64,000 bases of DNA, taken from the NCBI GenBank assembly GCA_026184775.1, contig JANCYW010000005.1:186001-250000 (forward strand), given 5' to 3'. Made by a program: the position numbers and the translations under genes. This document shows, one piece after another, positions 1 through 10,200 of the stretch. The notes beneath the pieces are model-generated. The model saw only the letters and a program-made list of their open reading frames with translations. It searched no databases and was not told the DNA's origin. The DNA comes from Cyanidium caldarium (taxonomy: Eukaryota > Rhodophyta > Bangiophyceae > Cyanidiales > Cyanidiaceae). Numbering within the stretch: the stretch's first letter is position 1; every line of letters starts with the position of its first letter.

Positions 1-394
1 TTGCGTGCCGTGTCGCCGCGATTTTTGGCGTACCGAGCGCATGCGAAGGGCGCGTTGAAAGAGGAGCAGCGTGTGTCGTGAGGTGGCGGCGCAGTCTGGG
101 ATGGTCAGGTTGGGGATGCCGGCGATGTAACGTCGTGTTCGGAAGCATTTTGAGTAGCGTCCTCTCAGAGGCCCGCCAGAGCTGTTCTAAAAACAGTCCG
201 AGGTGTCTCTCGTTTTGATGGCGAGGTTGCGTTTGGCCGACGGAATCCCACTCGCTGACGAGCAAACTCGTGGTCGGGCCACTTCGCAGCAGTGCAAACC
301 AGTGAGCCGTTTCTCGCCCTCTCGCTCTCGCAAGCGCAGCAGCTGACGTGCAACCCCCATGCTGTCCCGCTGATGGTGATCCGTCCGCTCCGAG
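1..394. other. Intergenic sequence at the window start
   Basis: No convincing gene is seen here. Short open frames on both strands are arginine- and proline-rich, lack recognisable domains, and run antisense or out of frame into the 3' end of the ING gene. The stretch holds the 3' flank of the ING gene and possibly the end of an upstream gene outside the window. No tRNA-like or repeat structure was noticed. Confidence 0.5.
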
Positions 395-1225
395 CTACCG
401 GACGCGGCCGGCGCGCGCACGGCAGTCTGGACAAAGCCACGTGCCATTCGGCGCCTCCGTGAGCCCAACACATTGGAAATGGAACCATTCGTATGGACAG
501 TTGCCACTCTCGCAAGCTACCATCTCGCCGTAGCTCACGTCACCGCAGTAGCAGTACCGTGGCTCGTTGGGATCAACAGGCATATCTTCGATAAAGTTCC
601 TTGGCGGCAGCGGCGCTCCGGCTACCCCAACAGCCCCAAAGCCGCCAACAACCGACGCCGACGACGACGGCGGCGCCGACGCCCCCGCAGCTCCGCCCGC
701 GTCCACCCTCTCGGGCGTGACCCCCACGCGCCGCATGCCCTCATCCGGTCGCGGCGGCAGTGCCCGACCGGGCGAACTACCTGCTGACTCCCCCGCTGGC
801 GTGCCCATACCGCGCACGCCCTCCGGCCACTGCCCCTCGCGGCGCAAGTATGCCTCGTACTCGCGCAACTTGGCGTCCAACTCGCGCACGTACCGATCCA
901 CCACCGTGTAGGCGCTCTCGGCCAGGGCCACTTTCTCGCCTCCCTTTCGCATGCACTGCACCTGCAGCTGCTCCACCCGAGGCCATACTCGCCGCAATGC
1001 CGCCAAGTCGCGCTTCTTGTCCGATGAACTGCCGCCCGCCTGCGACCGTCGCGCTGCGTCCCGCAGCAGCACCTCCGCCTCGCGCTGCAGGCGCACCACC
1101 TCCGCGTCCATCTCACCAATTCTGTGGTACTTCTCGCGCAACTCATTAGGCAGTGCCGCCAAGCTGTTGACATAATCCTCCAAATAAGCCGGCTGCGCTA
1201 TCGACGCCAGCCCGCGGTACGCCAT
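395..1225 (-). CDS. ING: ING-family PHD-finger chromatin reader
   Basis: A 276-residue protein with the layout of inhibitor-of-growth proteins. Residues 1 to about 110 form the helical ING domain, starting near YLEDYVNSLAALPNELR. A low-complexity Pro/Gly/Ala/Ser linker follows, then a C-terminal PHD finger (about 225-272) that opens with YCYCGDVSYGEMVACE and has the C4HC3 ligands plus the WFHFQC segment. Family members read H3K4me3 through the PHD finger and recruit histone acetyltransferase or deacetylase complexes in the nucleus. The start is the ATG at 1223-1225, directly before the ING domain. The length is normal for the family (about 240-280). The call is secure; which ING paralogue it matches cannot be said. 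Confidence 0.93.
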   Translation of the reverse strand: MAYRGLASIAQPAYLEDYVNSLAALPNELREKYHRIGEMDAEVVRLQREAEVLLRDAARRSQAGGSSSDKKRDLAALRRVWPRVEQLQVQCMRKGGEKVALAESAYTVVDRYVRELDAKLREYEAYLRREGQWPEGVRGMGTPAGESAGSSPGRALPPRPDEGMRRVGVTPERVDAGGAAGASAPPSSSASVVGGFGAVGVAGAPLPPRNFIEDMPVDPNEPRYCYCGDVSYGEMVACESGNCPYEWFHFQCVGLTEAPNGTWLCPDCRARAGRVR

Positions 1226-1388
1226 GATGAGCGTGTGCGCAAGAGCGAGTGGGGCGGAAGGAGGCGGACCGCGCCCGCCTCGAGCGTGTCTCTGGTCACC
1301 GGCAAGTCAGGGACTCCGGACGAAGAGGAGACGTCGTCGCCGCTGAGCAACGCGGTCGATGGCGTGAGCCACCATCAAGGTAGAGATC

Positions 1389-3143
1389 ATGGACAGAGGG
1401 AGTGCCGCGCAGCATCGTCGTGTACGGCGGCGACCGCGAGTGGGTCGCCCACGCCACTTGGAGGAGGTGCGGCTGCGCAGCGCGCTGGTGGCGAACGCCG
1501 TAGGGGAATGGCGACAGGTGGCGCGGGCGTCTGTGGGTGACGCTTCGGTGGCCGCGTCACCCGGTCCATTGGACACTATTCTGGACGCGTTACACAAATC
1601 TGTGCGCCACGAGCCGGTGCCCGATGCACAGCGGTGGGAGCGGCGGTTGCGCAAACGCCGGGAGCGCGCCCGACAGTGGCGGGGCACCTCAGGCGCTTCC
1701 TCAGGTGTCAGCGGCAGCGTGCGTTGGTACGCCTCTCTGCAGCGGGCGCTGCTCATCAGCGCGGCAGTGAAGTTGTATAGGCACCTGACAGCCGAGCACG
1801 TTCTGGGCAGACAACTGGGCGAGGCAGCGGAGGCGGGTACCCTGCAGCACTGGGTTCGTCGCGGTATTCGGGTGAGCGACGAGGCATTCTCGCTGCCCCA
1901 CTTGCGGGTCGCCTCGGGCGATAGTGCCTTTCTGGTGGCGGTGGAGGCGCTGCTGCGAGTGCAGGAGCGATCGAAAGCACCCGAGACCACCCTCACCCCT
2001 ATCCCGTCGTGGCGGGCGCTAGTGGAGGTGGTGCGACGCCTCTGGCAGCGCACACCTCGCGACCGCCTTCGACTGGGCGACACTGCAACGACGCCACTTC
2101 GCATCGCTTCTTCCTTTGTGGCCACGCTGCTATACGAGGCCACCGCTTACGCCTCCCACGATATCCGTTCACCTGCGGACCGGGAAGCGGCGTATCGCGA
2201 CCTGGGCGTGCTGGTGACGCTAGCCGGCAGGCTGCCCGGTCTGGGCATGCTGCCGCGACTGGCGGCGGTGACGGTGTGGGAATTGCTGTTCCTGCTGGCG
2301 ATGAGCACCTGTCCCGCGTGGGATGCCACCGTAAGGCTGGATGATGGCGTCGCGTCCGTCGACGCCATCCCGCTCGCTCATCTCTTCTATGAGCGGCTGT
2401 TGCGCCCGGTGCACTGCGTTCGCCGCGCCGGGAACGAACCGCCCAGCACATCTCCGAGCGCGGCGCTCTCGCTGGGCACTCACGCCGAGTCGCTCACCCG
2501 GCAATGCATTCACGCGGCAGCGCTGGGCGATGGCGGCACGACGGCGCGACAACAACTGGTGGCCACCGGCGCGCTACACCTGCTGTACGAGGTGAATCGG
2601 TATGCGACGGCGCGTGAGCGGTCCGAAGCGCGGCAACGATGGGTGGTGGGCGGTATCGAGGCCGCTGGCGGCGACGCGCGCTTTGTGGATGCCGGGCAAC
2701 TGGTGCTGAATGTTTACAGCGCCGATAACCCGCGCGGCCTGCCGTGGCTGGCGTATCTGGGGGACGGCTGTGCCGACCTGCTGGCCATACACGCCTACAC
2801 TGAAGTGCTGAGCACGCGGGCGCCTCGATGGTCGCCGGCGCAACGCCACAGCTGGGTGTTTCTCTTCCTGGTGCATCACGTGGCCCTCGGTGCGGGCGAC
2901 AAGCGGCCGATTCTGTGCCAACTGGACCCCGACACCCGTCGGCTGGTGGTGCGATATCGCCGCGCTATGAATACACTGCGGGAGGCGGGAAGCCGACATC
3001 CATTTCTGGCGGCGTGGCGGGATGCCGCACGCCCGTCGGACTTGGTGGCCGATGGTGATGATACCGAGGTGGATGTGAGCGCCGGCGATTTGGCGAACAC
3101 TATTCTTCACCATCTGGATCAATGGGAGCCGACGACAGCGTAG
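1389..3143 (+). CDS. Unrecognised 584-residue alpha-helical protein
   Basis: An intact ATG-to-TAG frame with coding-like composition, but no family recognised. The first 35 residues are Arg-rich and could be an organelle-targeting or nucleolar sequence. The rest looks mostly helical, with amphipathic Leu/Ala-rich segments such as LGVLVTLAGRLPGLGMLPRL and a hydrophobic stretch VTVWELLFLLAMS near residue 300 that is more likely a buried helix than a membrane anchor. The gene is divergent from the ING gene (about 160 bp between starts) and convergent with another unrecognised gene, with 40 bp between the stops. An alpha-solenoid or adaptor role is possible but only a guess from the helical pattern. 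Confidence 0.75.
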   Translation: MDRGSAAQHRRVRRRPRVGRPRHLEEVRLRSALVANAVGEWRQVARASVGDASVAASPGPLDTILDALHKSVRHEPVPDAQRWERRLRKRRERARQWRGTSGASSGVSGSVRWYASLQRALLISAAVKLYRHLTAEHVLGRQLGEAAEAGTLQHWVRRGIRVSDEAFSLPHLRVASGDSAFLVAVEALLRVQERSKAPETTLTPIPSWRALVEVVRRLWQRTPRDRLRLGDTATTPLRIASSFVATLLYEATAYASHDIRSPADREAAYRDLGVLVTLAGRLPGLGMLPRLAAVTVWELLFLLAMSTCPAWDATVRLDDGVASVDAIPLAHLFYERLLRPVHCVRRAGNEPPSTSPSAALSLGTHAESLTRQCIHAAALGDGGTTARQQLVATGALHLLYEVNRYATARERSEARQRWVVGGIEAAGGDARFVDAGQLVLNVYSADNPRGLPWLAYLGDGCADLLAIHAYTEVLSTRAPRWSPAQRHSWVFLFLVHHVALGAGDKRPILCQLDPDTRRLVVRYRRAMNTLREAGSRHPFLAAWRDAARPSDLVADGDDTEVDVSAGDLANTILHHLDQWEPTTA

Positions 3144-3183
3144 GCGACGATTCCATTCGGTATCCTGGCGCCGCTCATGCCTT

Positions 3184-4377
3184 TTATACGGCGGTCGACG
3201 ACATCGGCTGGGAAGTTCGGTCGGCGACTTGCAACAGCAGGTGCACTGTCGACATCACTTGCCGTCGTGCGGCTGACACGTCCGCTCCCTCCGCTGCATC
3301 ACAGAGCTCTCGGCATCGCTCCCGTATGAGCGTCAGAGTCTCCGCCTCCACCTCCAGATCCTCATCCAGCGCCAGCACCGTAGCGGCGTGCAGCAGCGGC
3401 ACCACATCGAGTGGAGTCGCGTCGGCGTCCTCAGGCAATGACTGCGGCAGCCACTCCAATACCCTCCGCAAAAGCGACGTTAACAGCTGCGCCTCTTGCA
3501 TCACATCGAGATACGGGTACATCACCAGCAGCACTTGCCAGAGCGTGTCGCTGGCGTCGCGGCGTAATGCCATGTCCGCACTGGCCCGCGCCAGCAGCGT
3601 CAGCAGCGCCTCGGCGATGTCGGCATCGGCCAGCAGCTCGCCCAGGTCGGCGCTCGGCTCGTCGTTGTCGCCGTCGCTGCCGGTGTCCAACACATCCATT
3701 CCCAGCGCCAGCGCGTCCTCCTCCGGCTCCCCGGCGTCGGCGTCGCTGTCGCTGATGGTCAACGTAGCCAAACGGGCGCCGCGCAACACGCGTATCAGGT
3801 CGAGCGCGGCGTCGGGATCCGTCCCCACGTGGTCCATCCACCAGCACCTACAAGTGTCCAGCGTCCCGTCGCCCACCGACACCCGTATCCACTGCTGCAG
3901 GAACCGCAAGGCATTCGAGCTGACGGTGCGGTGCGCTCCGGTAAGGGCGTCGCGCACCGCTGCCGGCACGTGCAGCACCGCCAGCAGCTCGAAAAACCCC
4001 CAAAGCCGGTCTTCGCCACGACCGCCGCCCTCCGGTGTACACACGCGCTCCGCCACTTCCAGCAGCCACGAAAGCAGCAGCCATCCCAGACTGGCCTGTG
4101 GCGCAAAAGCGCTGCGCGCCAAGTGCACCGCCTCCAACACCCCGCACGATTGCAGATCCGAGCGCAGCCAGACCGGCGCCTCGATCGACACCTCCAACCA
4201 CTGCCGCGCCGGCTCCGACAGTGCCGCCGACCGCTCCGCTACAGCCGCCCCGACGCGGTCTGCACCCGGCGTCTCGCCGGTCGCCCGCCTCGCCGAGCGG
4301 CCCAGCCCACCGGACCCGATCTCGTCCCGCCGTCTCGCCTCGGGAAACCCGCACCCCCAACGCGATCCCGCCTCCAT
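3184..4377 (-). CDS. Unrecognised 397-residue helical protein
   Basis: No family is recognised. The first ATG in frame is at 4375-4377; the open frame continues upstream only through non-ATG codons. The protein has a basic, Gly/Arg-rich start, long helical stretches (for example around LGWLLLSWLLEVAERV and LRFLQQWIRVSV), and an acidic Asp/Glu/Ser-rich insert in the middle (SDSDADAGEPEEDAL onwards). Leu/Ala-rich helices follow to the end. Such solenoid-like proteins with acidic loops are common in nuclear export, chromatin and trafficking roles, but nothing here decides between them. It ends 40 bp from the convergent neighbour, and its 5' end lies about 70 bp downstream of the TOM5-like gene on the same strand. 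Confidence 0.7.
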   Translation of the reverse strand: MEAGSRWGCGFPEARRRDEIGSGGLGRSARRATGETPGADRVGAAVAERSAALSEPARQWLEVSIEAPVWLRSDLQSCGVLEAVHLARSAFAPQASLGWLLLSWLLEVAERVCTPEGGGRGEDRLWGFFELLAVLHVPAAVRDALTGAHRTVSSNALRFLQQWIRVSVGDGTLDTCRCWWMDHVGTDPDAALDLIRVLRGARLATLTISDSDADAGEPEEDALALGMDVLDTGSDGDNDEPSADLGELLADADIAEALLTLLARASADMALRRDASDTLWQVLLVMYPYLDVMQEAQLLTSLLRRVLEWLPQSLPEDADATPLDVVPLLHAATVLALDEDLEVEAETLTLIRERCRELCDAAEGADVSAARRQVMSTVHLLLQVADRTSQPMSSTAV

Positions 4378-4444
4378 CCACGGCCACTGTCCGCAATATA
4401 GCGCCACACGGGGCAGCACCCTGGGTCACACGCACCGCACCACC

Positions 4445-4588
4445 TCAGATGGCCATCCAACTGCCGTAGCGCCGAAACAGGTACACCGCGCCCACAAACA
4501 GTCCCAAGTTGCGCACCAACTTGAGGTTCAGATCCCGCACCTCCTTGGTGGACCACTCCCGACGCACAAACTGCCGCACCTGATCCAT
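4445..4588 (-). CDS. TOM5: Tiny TOM5-like mitochondrial import receptor subunit
   Basis: A 47-residue protein from the ATG at 4586-4588. It starts MDQVRQFVRREW, continues with a charged helix (STKEVRDLNLKLVRN), then a single hydrophobic segment (LGLFVGAVYLF) followed by RRYGSWMAI at the very C-terminus. This small, tail-anchored layout with an aromatic-Gly-x-x-Met end resembles plant and algal TOM5, a small subunit of the TOM complex in the outer mitochondrial membrane. The same frame is open upstream, with an in-frame Met about 50 codons earlier, so a longer N-terminus is possible; the family's usual length (about 50) favours the short form. The assignment rests on pattern memory, not a search. 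It is divergent from the Phe-tRNA synthetase gene. Confidence 0.6.
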   Translation of the reverse strand: MDQVRQFVRREWSTKEVRDLNLKLVRNLGLFVGAVYLFRRYGSWMAI

Positions 4589-4945
4589 GGGATCGACGCT
4601 GCAGGAGGTGCCCTCGCGTTGCACGCCTGGACGCGCACCCCCCTCCCCCGGGAATCCCCAACGCGCCCGCTTCGCTGCCGCGCACGCCGTCGCGTCTCCC
4701 ATGCGCGCGGACGCAGATCGTGCACGCATCATCGCTCGCCTGCGATGATGTCGCGCGCGATGCCGTCGGCGGTGTGGGTGTCGGGGGCGGGCGAGGCGGA
4801 GGCGCTCTGCGTCGGGCACGCGAGACGCGTCGCGGTTGGCCGCACTTGGAAAGTCTTTCGTGGACTGGAGGGTTGGCGCGCTGCATTCATGGCGGTGACG
4901 GCGTTTGTGGTGGGGCACAGTGGTGACCGAGGGGGACGCAATTCG
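4589..4945. other. Divergent spacer between TOM5-like gene and Phe-tRNA synthetase
   Basis: About 360 bp between two divergent starts. It probably holds both promoters and perhaps extra N-terminal codons of either gene, since both frames remain open outward. No motif could be assigned. Confidence 0.4.
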
Positions 4946-6301
4946 ATGGCGAGTCGGCCGTGGGTGTGTGCGGGCCGGTGGGCGGGTCGGTGGGCGGGTC
5001 GCATCGGAGGATGCGAGCGTTGGTCGTGGTGTCGGTTTCGAAGCGATCCGATCGTGGCAGCGGCACGGCGGACGTCTCGGCTGACCATGCAGGCCGGCGC
5101 GACGCTGAGCAATGTGACCGAGAACGTGATGCAGCGGGTGCGCATGCCGTCCGGCGACAAGTTGCACGTGCGTCCGCACCATCCGCTGTGCACGCTGCGG
5201 CGGCTCATCGAGGAGTACTTCGAGCAGAGCATCGGTAGGGAGTCGGGTGGCTTGCAGTTGTTCACCGATATGCCGGCGGTGGTGTCGACGACTGCGTGCT
5301 TTGACGAGCTGCTGGTGGCGCGGGATCATCCGTCGCGCCGGCCCACCGACACGTACTATGTGGACGAGAGCACGGTGTTGCGGGCGCACACCACGGCGCA
5401 CGATACCGAGCTGTTGCGACGCGGTCTACGCTGCTTTCTGGTGAGCGGTGACGTGTATCGGCGCGACGCCATCGACCGCAAGCACTACCCGGTGTTTCAC
5501 CAGGTGGACGGCGTGCGGGTGTTTGAGAATGCGCCCAGCGAGGACTGGGTGCTGGACGATCTGAAGCGCACGCTGTTCGGTCTGGCGCAGCACTTGTTTC
5601 GGTATCCGGTGCAGGATGCGGCGGTGGCGGCGGCGGACGGTCGGGTGGCCGCGACGGATGGCACTGCCACCGACGACAACGAGGTGCCGGTGCGTTGGGT
5701 GGATGCCGAGTTCCCGTTCACGCGCCGCTCGCTGGAGCTGGAAGTGCTGTGGCAGGGCGAGTGGTTGGAGGTGCTCGGCTGCGGCGTGTTGCAGCCGGAT
5801 GTGCTGCGCGCCGGCAACGTGGACCCGAAGCGGGCGTCAGGCTGGGCGTTCGGACTCGGTCTGGAGCGTCTGGCCATGGTGCTGTTCGGCATCCCGGACA
5901 TTCGGCTGTTCTGGAGCAGCGACCGGCGCTTCACCAGCCAGTTCCGCGATGGCGCCATCACCCGCTTCCGGCCGTTCAGCAAGTATCCTCCAGTTTACAA
6001 AGACATCTCCATGTGGGTGAAGGACGCGCCCGCCGACGCGGACTCCAACGGCACCGCGGCGGTCGGCTTTCACGAGAACGATCTCTGCGAGTTGGTGCGC
6101 TCGGTGGCCGGCGACCTGGTGGAGGACATCACCTGCACCGATTCGTTCGTGCATCCCAAGACGAAGCGCCGCAGCAACTGCTACCGCATCACGTTCCGCA
6201 GCACCGAGCGCTCGCTGACCGACGAGGAGATCAACGACATGCAGTTTCGCATTCGCGACCAGATTGCGCACTCCATGTCCAGAGTGGCCGAACTGCGGTA
6301 A
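4946..6301 (+). CDS. FARS2: Organellar phenylalanyl-tRNA synthetase (monomeric type)
   Basis: A 451-residue single-chain PheRS of the mitochondrial/plastid type, which charges organellar tRNA-Phe. The N-terminus (MASRPWVCAGRW and on) is Arg/Trp-rich and free of acidic residues for about 40 residues, as in a presequence. The class II catalytic core follows, with HPLCTLRRLIEEYF, the motif-2 region FLVSGDVYRRDAIDRKHYPV with FHQVDGVRVF, and motif 3 in GWAFGLGLERLAMVLFGIPD. A C-terminal anticodon-binding (FDX-ACB) domain begins near FRPFSKYPPVYKDISMWV and ends with RSTERSLTDEEI. Alternative in-frame ATGs lie at 4889 and 5087; the one at 4946 was chosen because it gives a complete presequence. The frame runs much further upstream, but that part is antisense to the two preceding genes and is not coding. 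Confidence 0.93.
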   Translation: MASRPWVCAGRWAGRWAGRIGGCERWSWCRFRSDPIVAAARRTSRLTMQAGATLSNVTENVMQRVRMPSGDKLHVRPHHPLCTLRRLIEEYFEQSIGRESGGLQLFTDMPAVVSTTACFDELLVARDHPSRRPTDTYYVDESTVLRAHTTAHDTELLRRGLRCFLVSGDVYRRDAIDRKHYPVFHQVDGVRVFENAPSEDWVLDDLKRTLFGLAQHLFRYPVQDAAVAAADGRVAATDGTATDDNEVPVRWVDAEFPFTRRSLELEVLWQGEWLEVLGCGVLQPDVLRAGNVDPKRASGWAFGLGLERLAMVLFGIPDIRLFWSSDRRFTSQFRDGAITRFRPFSKYPPVYKDISMWVKDAPADADSNGTAAVGFHENDLCELVRSVAGDLVEDITCTDSFVHPKTKRRSNCYRITFRSTERSLTDEEINDMQFRIRDQIAHSMSRVAELR

Positions 6302-6457
6302 AACGTGCGCAGGGGGCGGCAGACGGGAGATGACCAGGGCGGGAGAGCGGAGACGGGCACCATTGCGAGACGCCTCTCTCCAACCTGGTCCGCTGGCGAC
6401 GCGCGCAGCCGCCCGCAGCCGCATTCCCCGCTCAGCCTCCGTTTCTCATCCTCCTCT

Positions 6458-6868
6458 CTACCGACCGTAGCGTTGAAACTCCCAGTCGCGGTTGTCCAGC
6501 GGACACACGTTGCGCGTCTTGAGCCACTTGGTGATGCAGTGAAAGTGGAAGGCGTGGTTGCACACACCCCAAGCCACCGTGCAGTTTTCGGTGCTCACCT
6601 CGGCGGTGCTCGCCTGACACTCCAGACACAGGTCCATGATGTGATTGCGGCAGATCGCGCAGTTGTCCACGCGCAGGTCCCAGCTCCAGGCTGCCACCGC
6701 ATTCCACTTTTTCACCTCAAATCGTTTCTGCGGCGCGTTCGACGTGGACTCCACTGCCGCCATCTCCTGGGACGGCTCCTCGCCGCCGTCCACGTCGTCA
6801 TCGCTGCCGTCGCTGTCGGGCCGCAGCTCGCTCTTGGGCGGCACCGGTCGCGGCTCCTCAACCTGCAT
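6458..6868 (-). CDS. RBX1: RBX1 RING-box protein, cullin-RING ligase subunit
   Basis: A 136-residue protein whose last 85 residues are almost the textbook RBX1/ROC1 sequence: [17 protein letters not shown], then [34 protein letters not shown], and [17 protein letters not shown]. All Zn-binding Cys/His of the RING-H2 domain are present. RBX1 binds the cullin C-terminus through its first beta-strand and recruits E2 enzymes. The N-terminal 50 residues are acidic and poorly conserved. The start is taken at the ATG at 6866-6868. The bases just upstream on this strand form a long pyrimidine tract ending in atgcag, so this ATGCAG could instead be a 3' splice site with a short first exon upstream. 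The gene is divergent from condensin CAP-G. Confidence 0.93.
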   Translation of the reverse strand: MQVEEPRPVPPKSELRPDSDGSDDDVDGGEEPSQEMAAVESTSNAPQKRFEVKKWNAVAAWSWDLRVDNCAICRNHIMDLCLECQASTAEVSTENCTVAWGVCNHAFHFHCITKWLKTRNVCPLDNRDWEFQRYGR

Positions 6869-7259
6869 GAGAGCGGGAAAGAGAGGGCAGGAGGGGTGAA
6901 ACGGACAGTAGGAGAGTGGGTGAGGCGAGCGGCCCAGGGCGCTGACAAGATGGTGGGGTTGGCGCCGAGAGCGTGTGCCTGCCGCTGAACGAAGTGGTCG
7001 TTGCGGGTGGGCCACGGCGACCGGTGGGTGGCACGAGAACGTCACGGCGGCTCGGGAGACGAGTTTCGTCACAGCGAATCGAAAACGTCACGACGCCCAT
7101 CCCGCGATTCGTCACACGGCGCTTTCGCGGATGCCCGGCCGCGCCCTCCCGGCAAAAGCGCGCGAACGCGCACTCGGGCGATATAACCGCTTGGGCGCAC
7201 TCGCACGGGCCGCATCCTGCACCTTGCTTATCCCGAGACGTGGCTCGCGCACACGCGAA
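6869..7259. other. Divergent spacer between RBX1 and CAP-G
   Basis: About 390 bp between divergent genes. The part next to RBX1 is pyrimidine-rich on the minus strand and resembles a polypyrimidine tract before an intron acceptor. Open frames continue into it from both sides without conserved sequence. No other element is seen. Confidence 0.4.
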
Positions 7260-10200
7260 ATGGCGGCCGGGAAGCGAGCGCAGACTTCCGGAACGAGTCG
7301 TAGGGCGCAGCGGACGTTGCCACCAGAGGTTGCCGCGGGCGACAAGGAGAACGTTCGGCAAGCGGCGGCAACGCCGGAGCCTGCACCCGATGGGAGTTTG
7401 GAAAGGTCACTCGGTGTGCTGACGTCGTCCGGCTTGCCTCCCGAACGCGAGTTGGTCGATGTGCTGCAGCGGGTGGTCGTCCCCGCGCTGCGCAGCCTGA
7501 GGCAGCTGGCCCTGGAAGCGTCGCCGCCGTCGACGCTGCCGTCGTGGCTGGAACAGACAGCGCAGGCGCTCGTGCGGCCGCAACTGCTGACACACTCGTC
7601 CAACGTAGTGCAGCTGTCGGTGGCGTGTGCGCTGGCGGAGGTGTTGCGGGTGCTAGCACCCACCACACCGTACGATGCTGACACGATGCAGCACATCTTC
7701 GAGCTGTTCGTGCGCGCGCTCTACAGTCTGGAGGGTCCGTGCCAACGGCACGCGCCAGATGCCGTGGACACATCCCAGTGGAGCAGCGGGCTGCTGGAGT
7801 GTCTGGCGCGCATCAAAGCGTTCGTGGTGGCGCCAGCCGAGCAGCTGGCCTCGCTCATTCAATGCGTGGTGAGCGTGGCCTCGACCACCGAACTCTCCTT
7901 CAAGGCCAAGACGCACATGACCGAATTGGTGGCGTCGGCACTGGCGGCGCGTACTGCCGAGCGCAGCGCCAAGCCTGATGCAGACGCCGGCGTGTTCGAT
8001 GCGCTGCTGCCGCCGTTGCTGCTGGCGCGTCACCCGGTCGTCCTGGCGGATGGCACGCCCGTCGTAACCGCGGCTGCAGTCGACGATGACGACGATATCG
8101 GCAGCGGCACTCTGATAGGTGCGACTGGACGTGTGGCCGCCACTGCCGACTCGAACGCCACAGGGACGACGTACGGAAACGGCACTGCCCCCGCCGTGCC
8201 GTCGGCCCGACAGCTCATCGAACTCATTCTGGTGCGCTGTCAAGACGCCCTGCAAGGCGCCATCGGCGAGTATTTGAACCGGCACGTCACCGAGCGGAAG
8301 CACGATCTGATCGCCGCCCTGTACGAATCGGCGCCATCCACGCTGCTGTACGTGCTGCCCAGTCTGTCGGCCGAGTCGCGCGCCGACGACAGCGACCAGC
8401 GCCTGCGTTGCGTGGCGCTGCTGGGGCGTCTGTTCGCCACCGACGCCGAAAGCGCCTCCACCGCCCGTCCGCAGCTGCTGTCGCGCGCGCTCTTTCTAGA
8501 CTATCTGGAACGCTTCAACGATGTCGAGCGACGCGTTCGTGCGTGCGCCGTGCAGAGCGCAGAAGACATTCTGTATCGGTTGGTGGTGGCAGACGATGCC
8601 GAGCTGCCGTCGGGAGCGCCCGATGCCGATTCCAGGGTAACCGTACTCGACGATCATGCCGACGCCATGTGGCGCGATTTGCAGCAGCGCCTCTGCGACC
8701 GCCTGTTGGACACCGACGAGCACGTGCGCGTGACCGCGGTGCGGGCCGTGTTGCGCCTGCGGCGCGTAGGCGAGCAGTACGTGGCCATTGCGTTGCGACT
8801 GCCCGACGCCGTCCCGGTGGCGCTCAGCCGCATGCGCGACAAGAGAGTGAACGTGCGCCGAGTGGCCGTGAGCGCCACCCATCGGCTCTGTCGCCGCCTG
8901 CTCGACGGTGGGGTGCGCGCATCGCACCAGGTCGGCGAGGCGCTTGCGGCGCGGTGCATACAAGAGCTGCTCTCGTCCTTCTTGCAGCTGACATACCTGG
9001 CGGCCGGCGCTGCCGGCAACGCTGCCGAACTGACGGAGACGGCGCTGCAGATCGAGAGCGTCTTGTTCGACGCCAAGGCCGCCATACAACTGGTCGATCC
9101 GTCGTTGCAGGCGGCCGTGCGTCGTCCGATCTGCGACAAGGCGACCAAGTCGTTCGGGTTGCCCGACGGCAGCGCGCCGTCCAGTACGGAAGCGTTGCGG
9201 GTGATGGCGCGTCTGCGGGGGCGCTTCCAAGGGATGATGCGGCAGCTGTTGGTGGAGCGCGAGGCGGTACGCGCCGCCAAGATGCTCGGCACCGCCAGCG
9301 CCACCGAGCGCTTGGAGCCGTTGGTGCGGGCGCTGGCCGAGAGTCTGGGCGAGCGGGCGCCGGCTGCGGGCGCTTCCGGGCCGGCGGCATGGCTGCGGGC
9401 AGTGCTAGCGCTCCGTGATGAGCGCATCTTCCAGAACATGCAGCGCTTGCTGCACGGCGACGTGCAGCGACGCCGCAGCGATGCAGCGGCCGGCGCTACA
9501 GCGTTCGCCGCGCTCATTCGGGACATCGTCGGACGCATCAGCAGCAGGCACCGCGAAGCCGGCGACTTTTTCGGGCGCATCGTGTTGCCGCGCCTGGCGC
9601 CCGTCGGCATGCTCAGCGACGACGTACGGGAGATGTTGCGCGGGATGCGGCGCGGCGGCGATGCAGCTGCCACGCTCGGCTGTATCGAGGAGGTCTTGGT
9701 GGGCGAGGCGGCCATCTCGCATCCCGAAGCGTTCACCCCCGATGTGCTGGATGCGTTGATCGAGGCACTGCCCGCGCCGCATGCCATGCGTATCCTGCGG
9801 GCGCTGGGCCGTCAGGTGGTGGGGCAGTTGTCGGAACGCGCCGATGACGCCCTGGATGCGGGCCTGGTGCGCAGCGCGCTCGGTCAGTCCGTCACCGACG
9901 GGGCGTCCGATCCGCAGCACCGCATCCAGAGTGTCAAGTTGGCCACGCGGACTCTCGCCTCCATTCGCGGTGCGGATGCCGATGCGCGCTGTTGGTCTCG
10001 GCTGGTGCCGCAGTTGGCGTCGCGTATCGAGGTGACCGCTGCCTTCGGCCCGATGCGCTTCGCCGACGAGCGCGATGCGGCTCTGGCGCTGGTGGCGCTG
10101 GCCAAGCTGGCGCGGCACGCACCGCTGACATTGCCGCCCCATGTATGGCACGCTGTGCTAGAGCGCTGCGATGCGCTGTTGTCGCGACGCATCGACGGCG

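Noticed and set aside
3122-4945. Extension of the Phe-tRNA synthetase frame by about 600 codons upstream
   Set aside because: This part is antisense to the unrecognised 397-residue gene and the TOM5-like gene, is Ser/Arg-rich, and shows no family sequence. It is open because of GC-rich composition.
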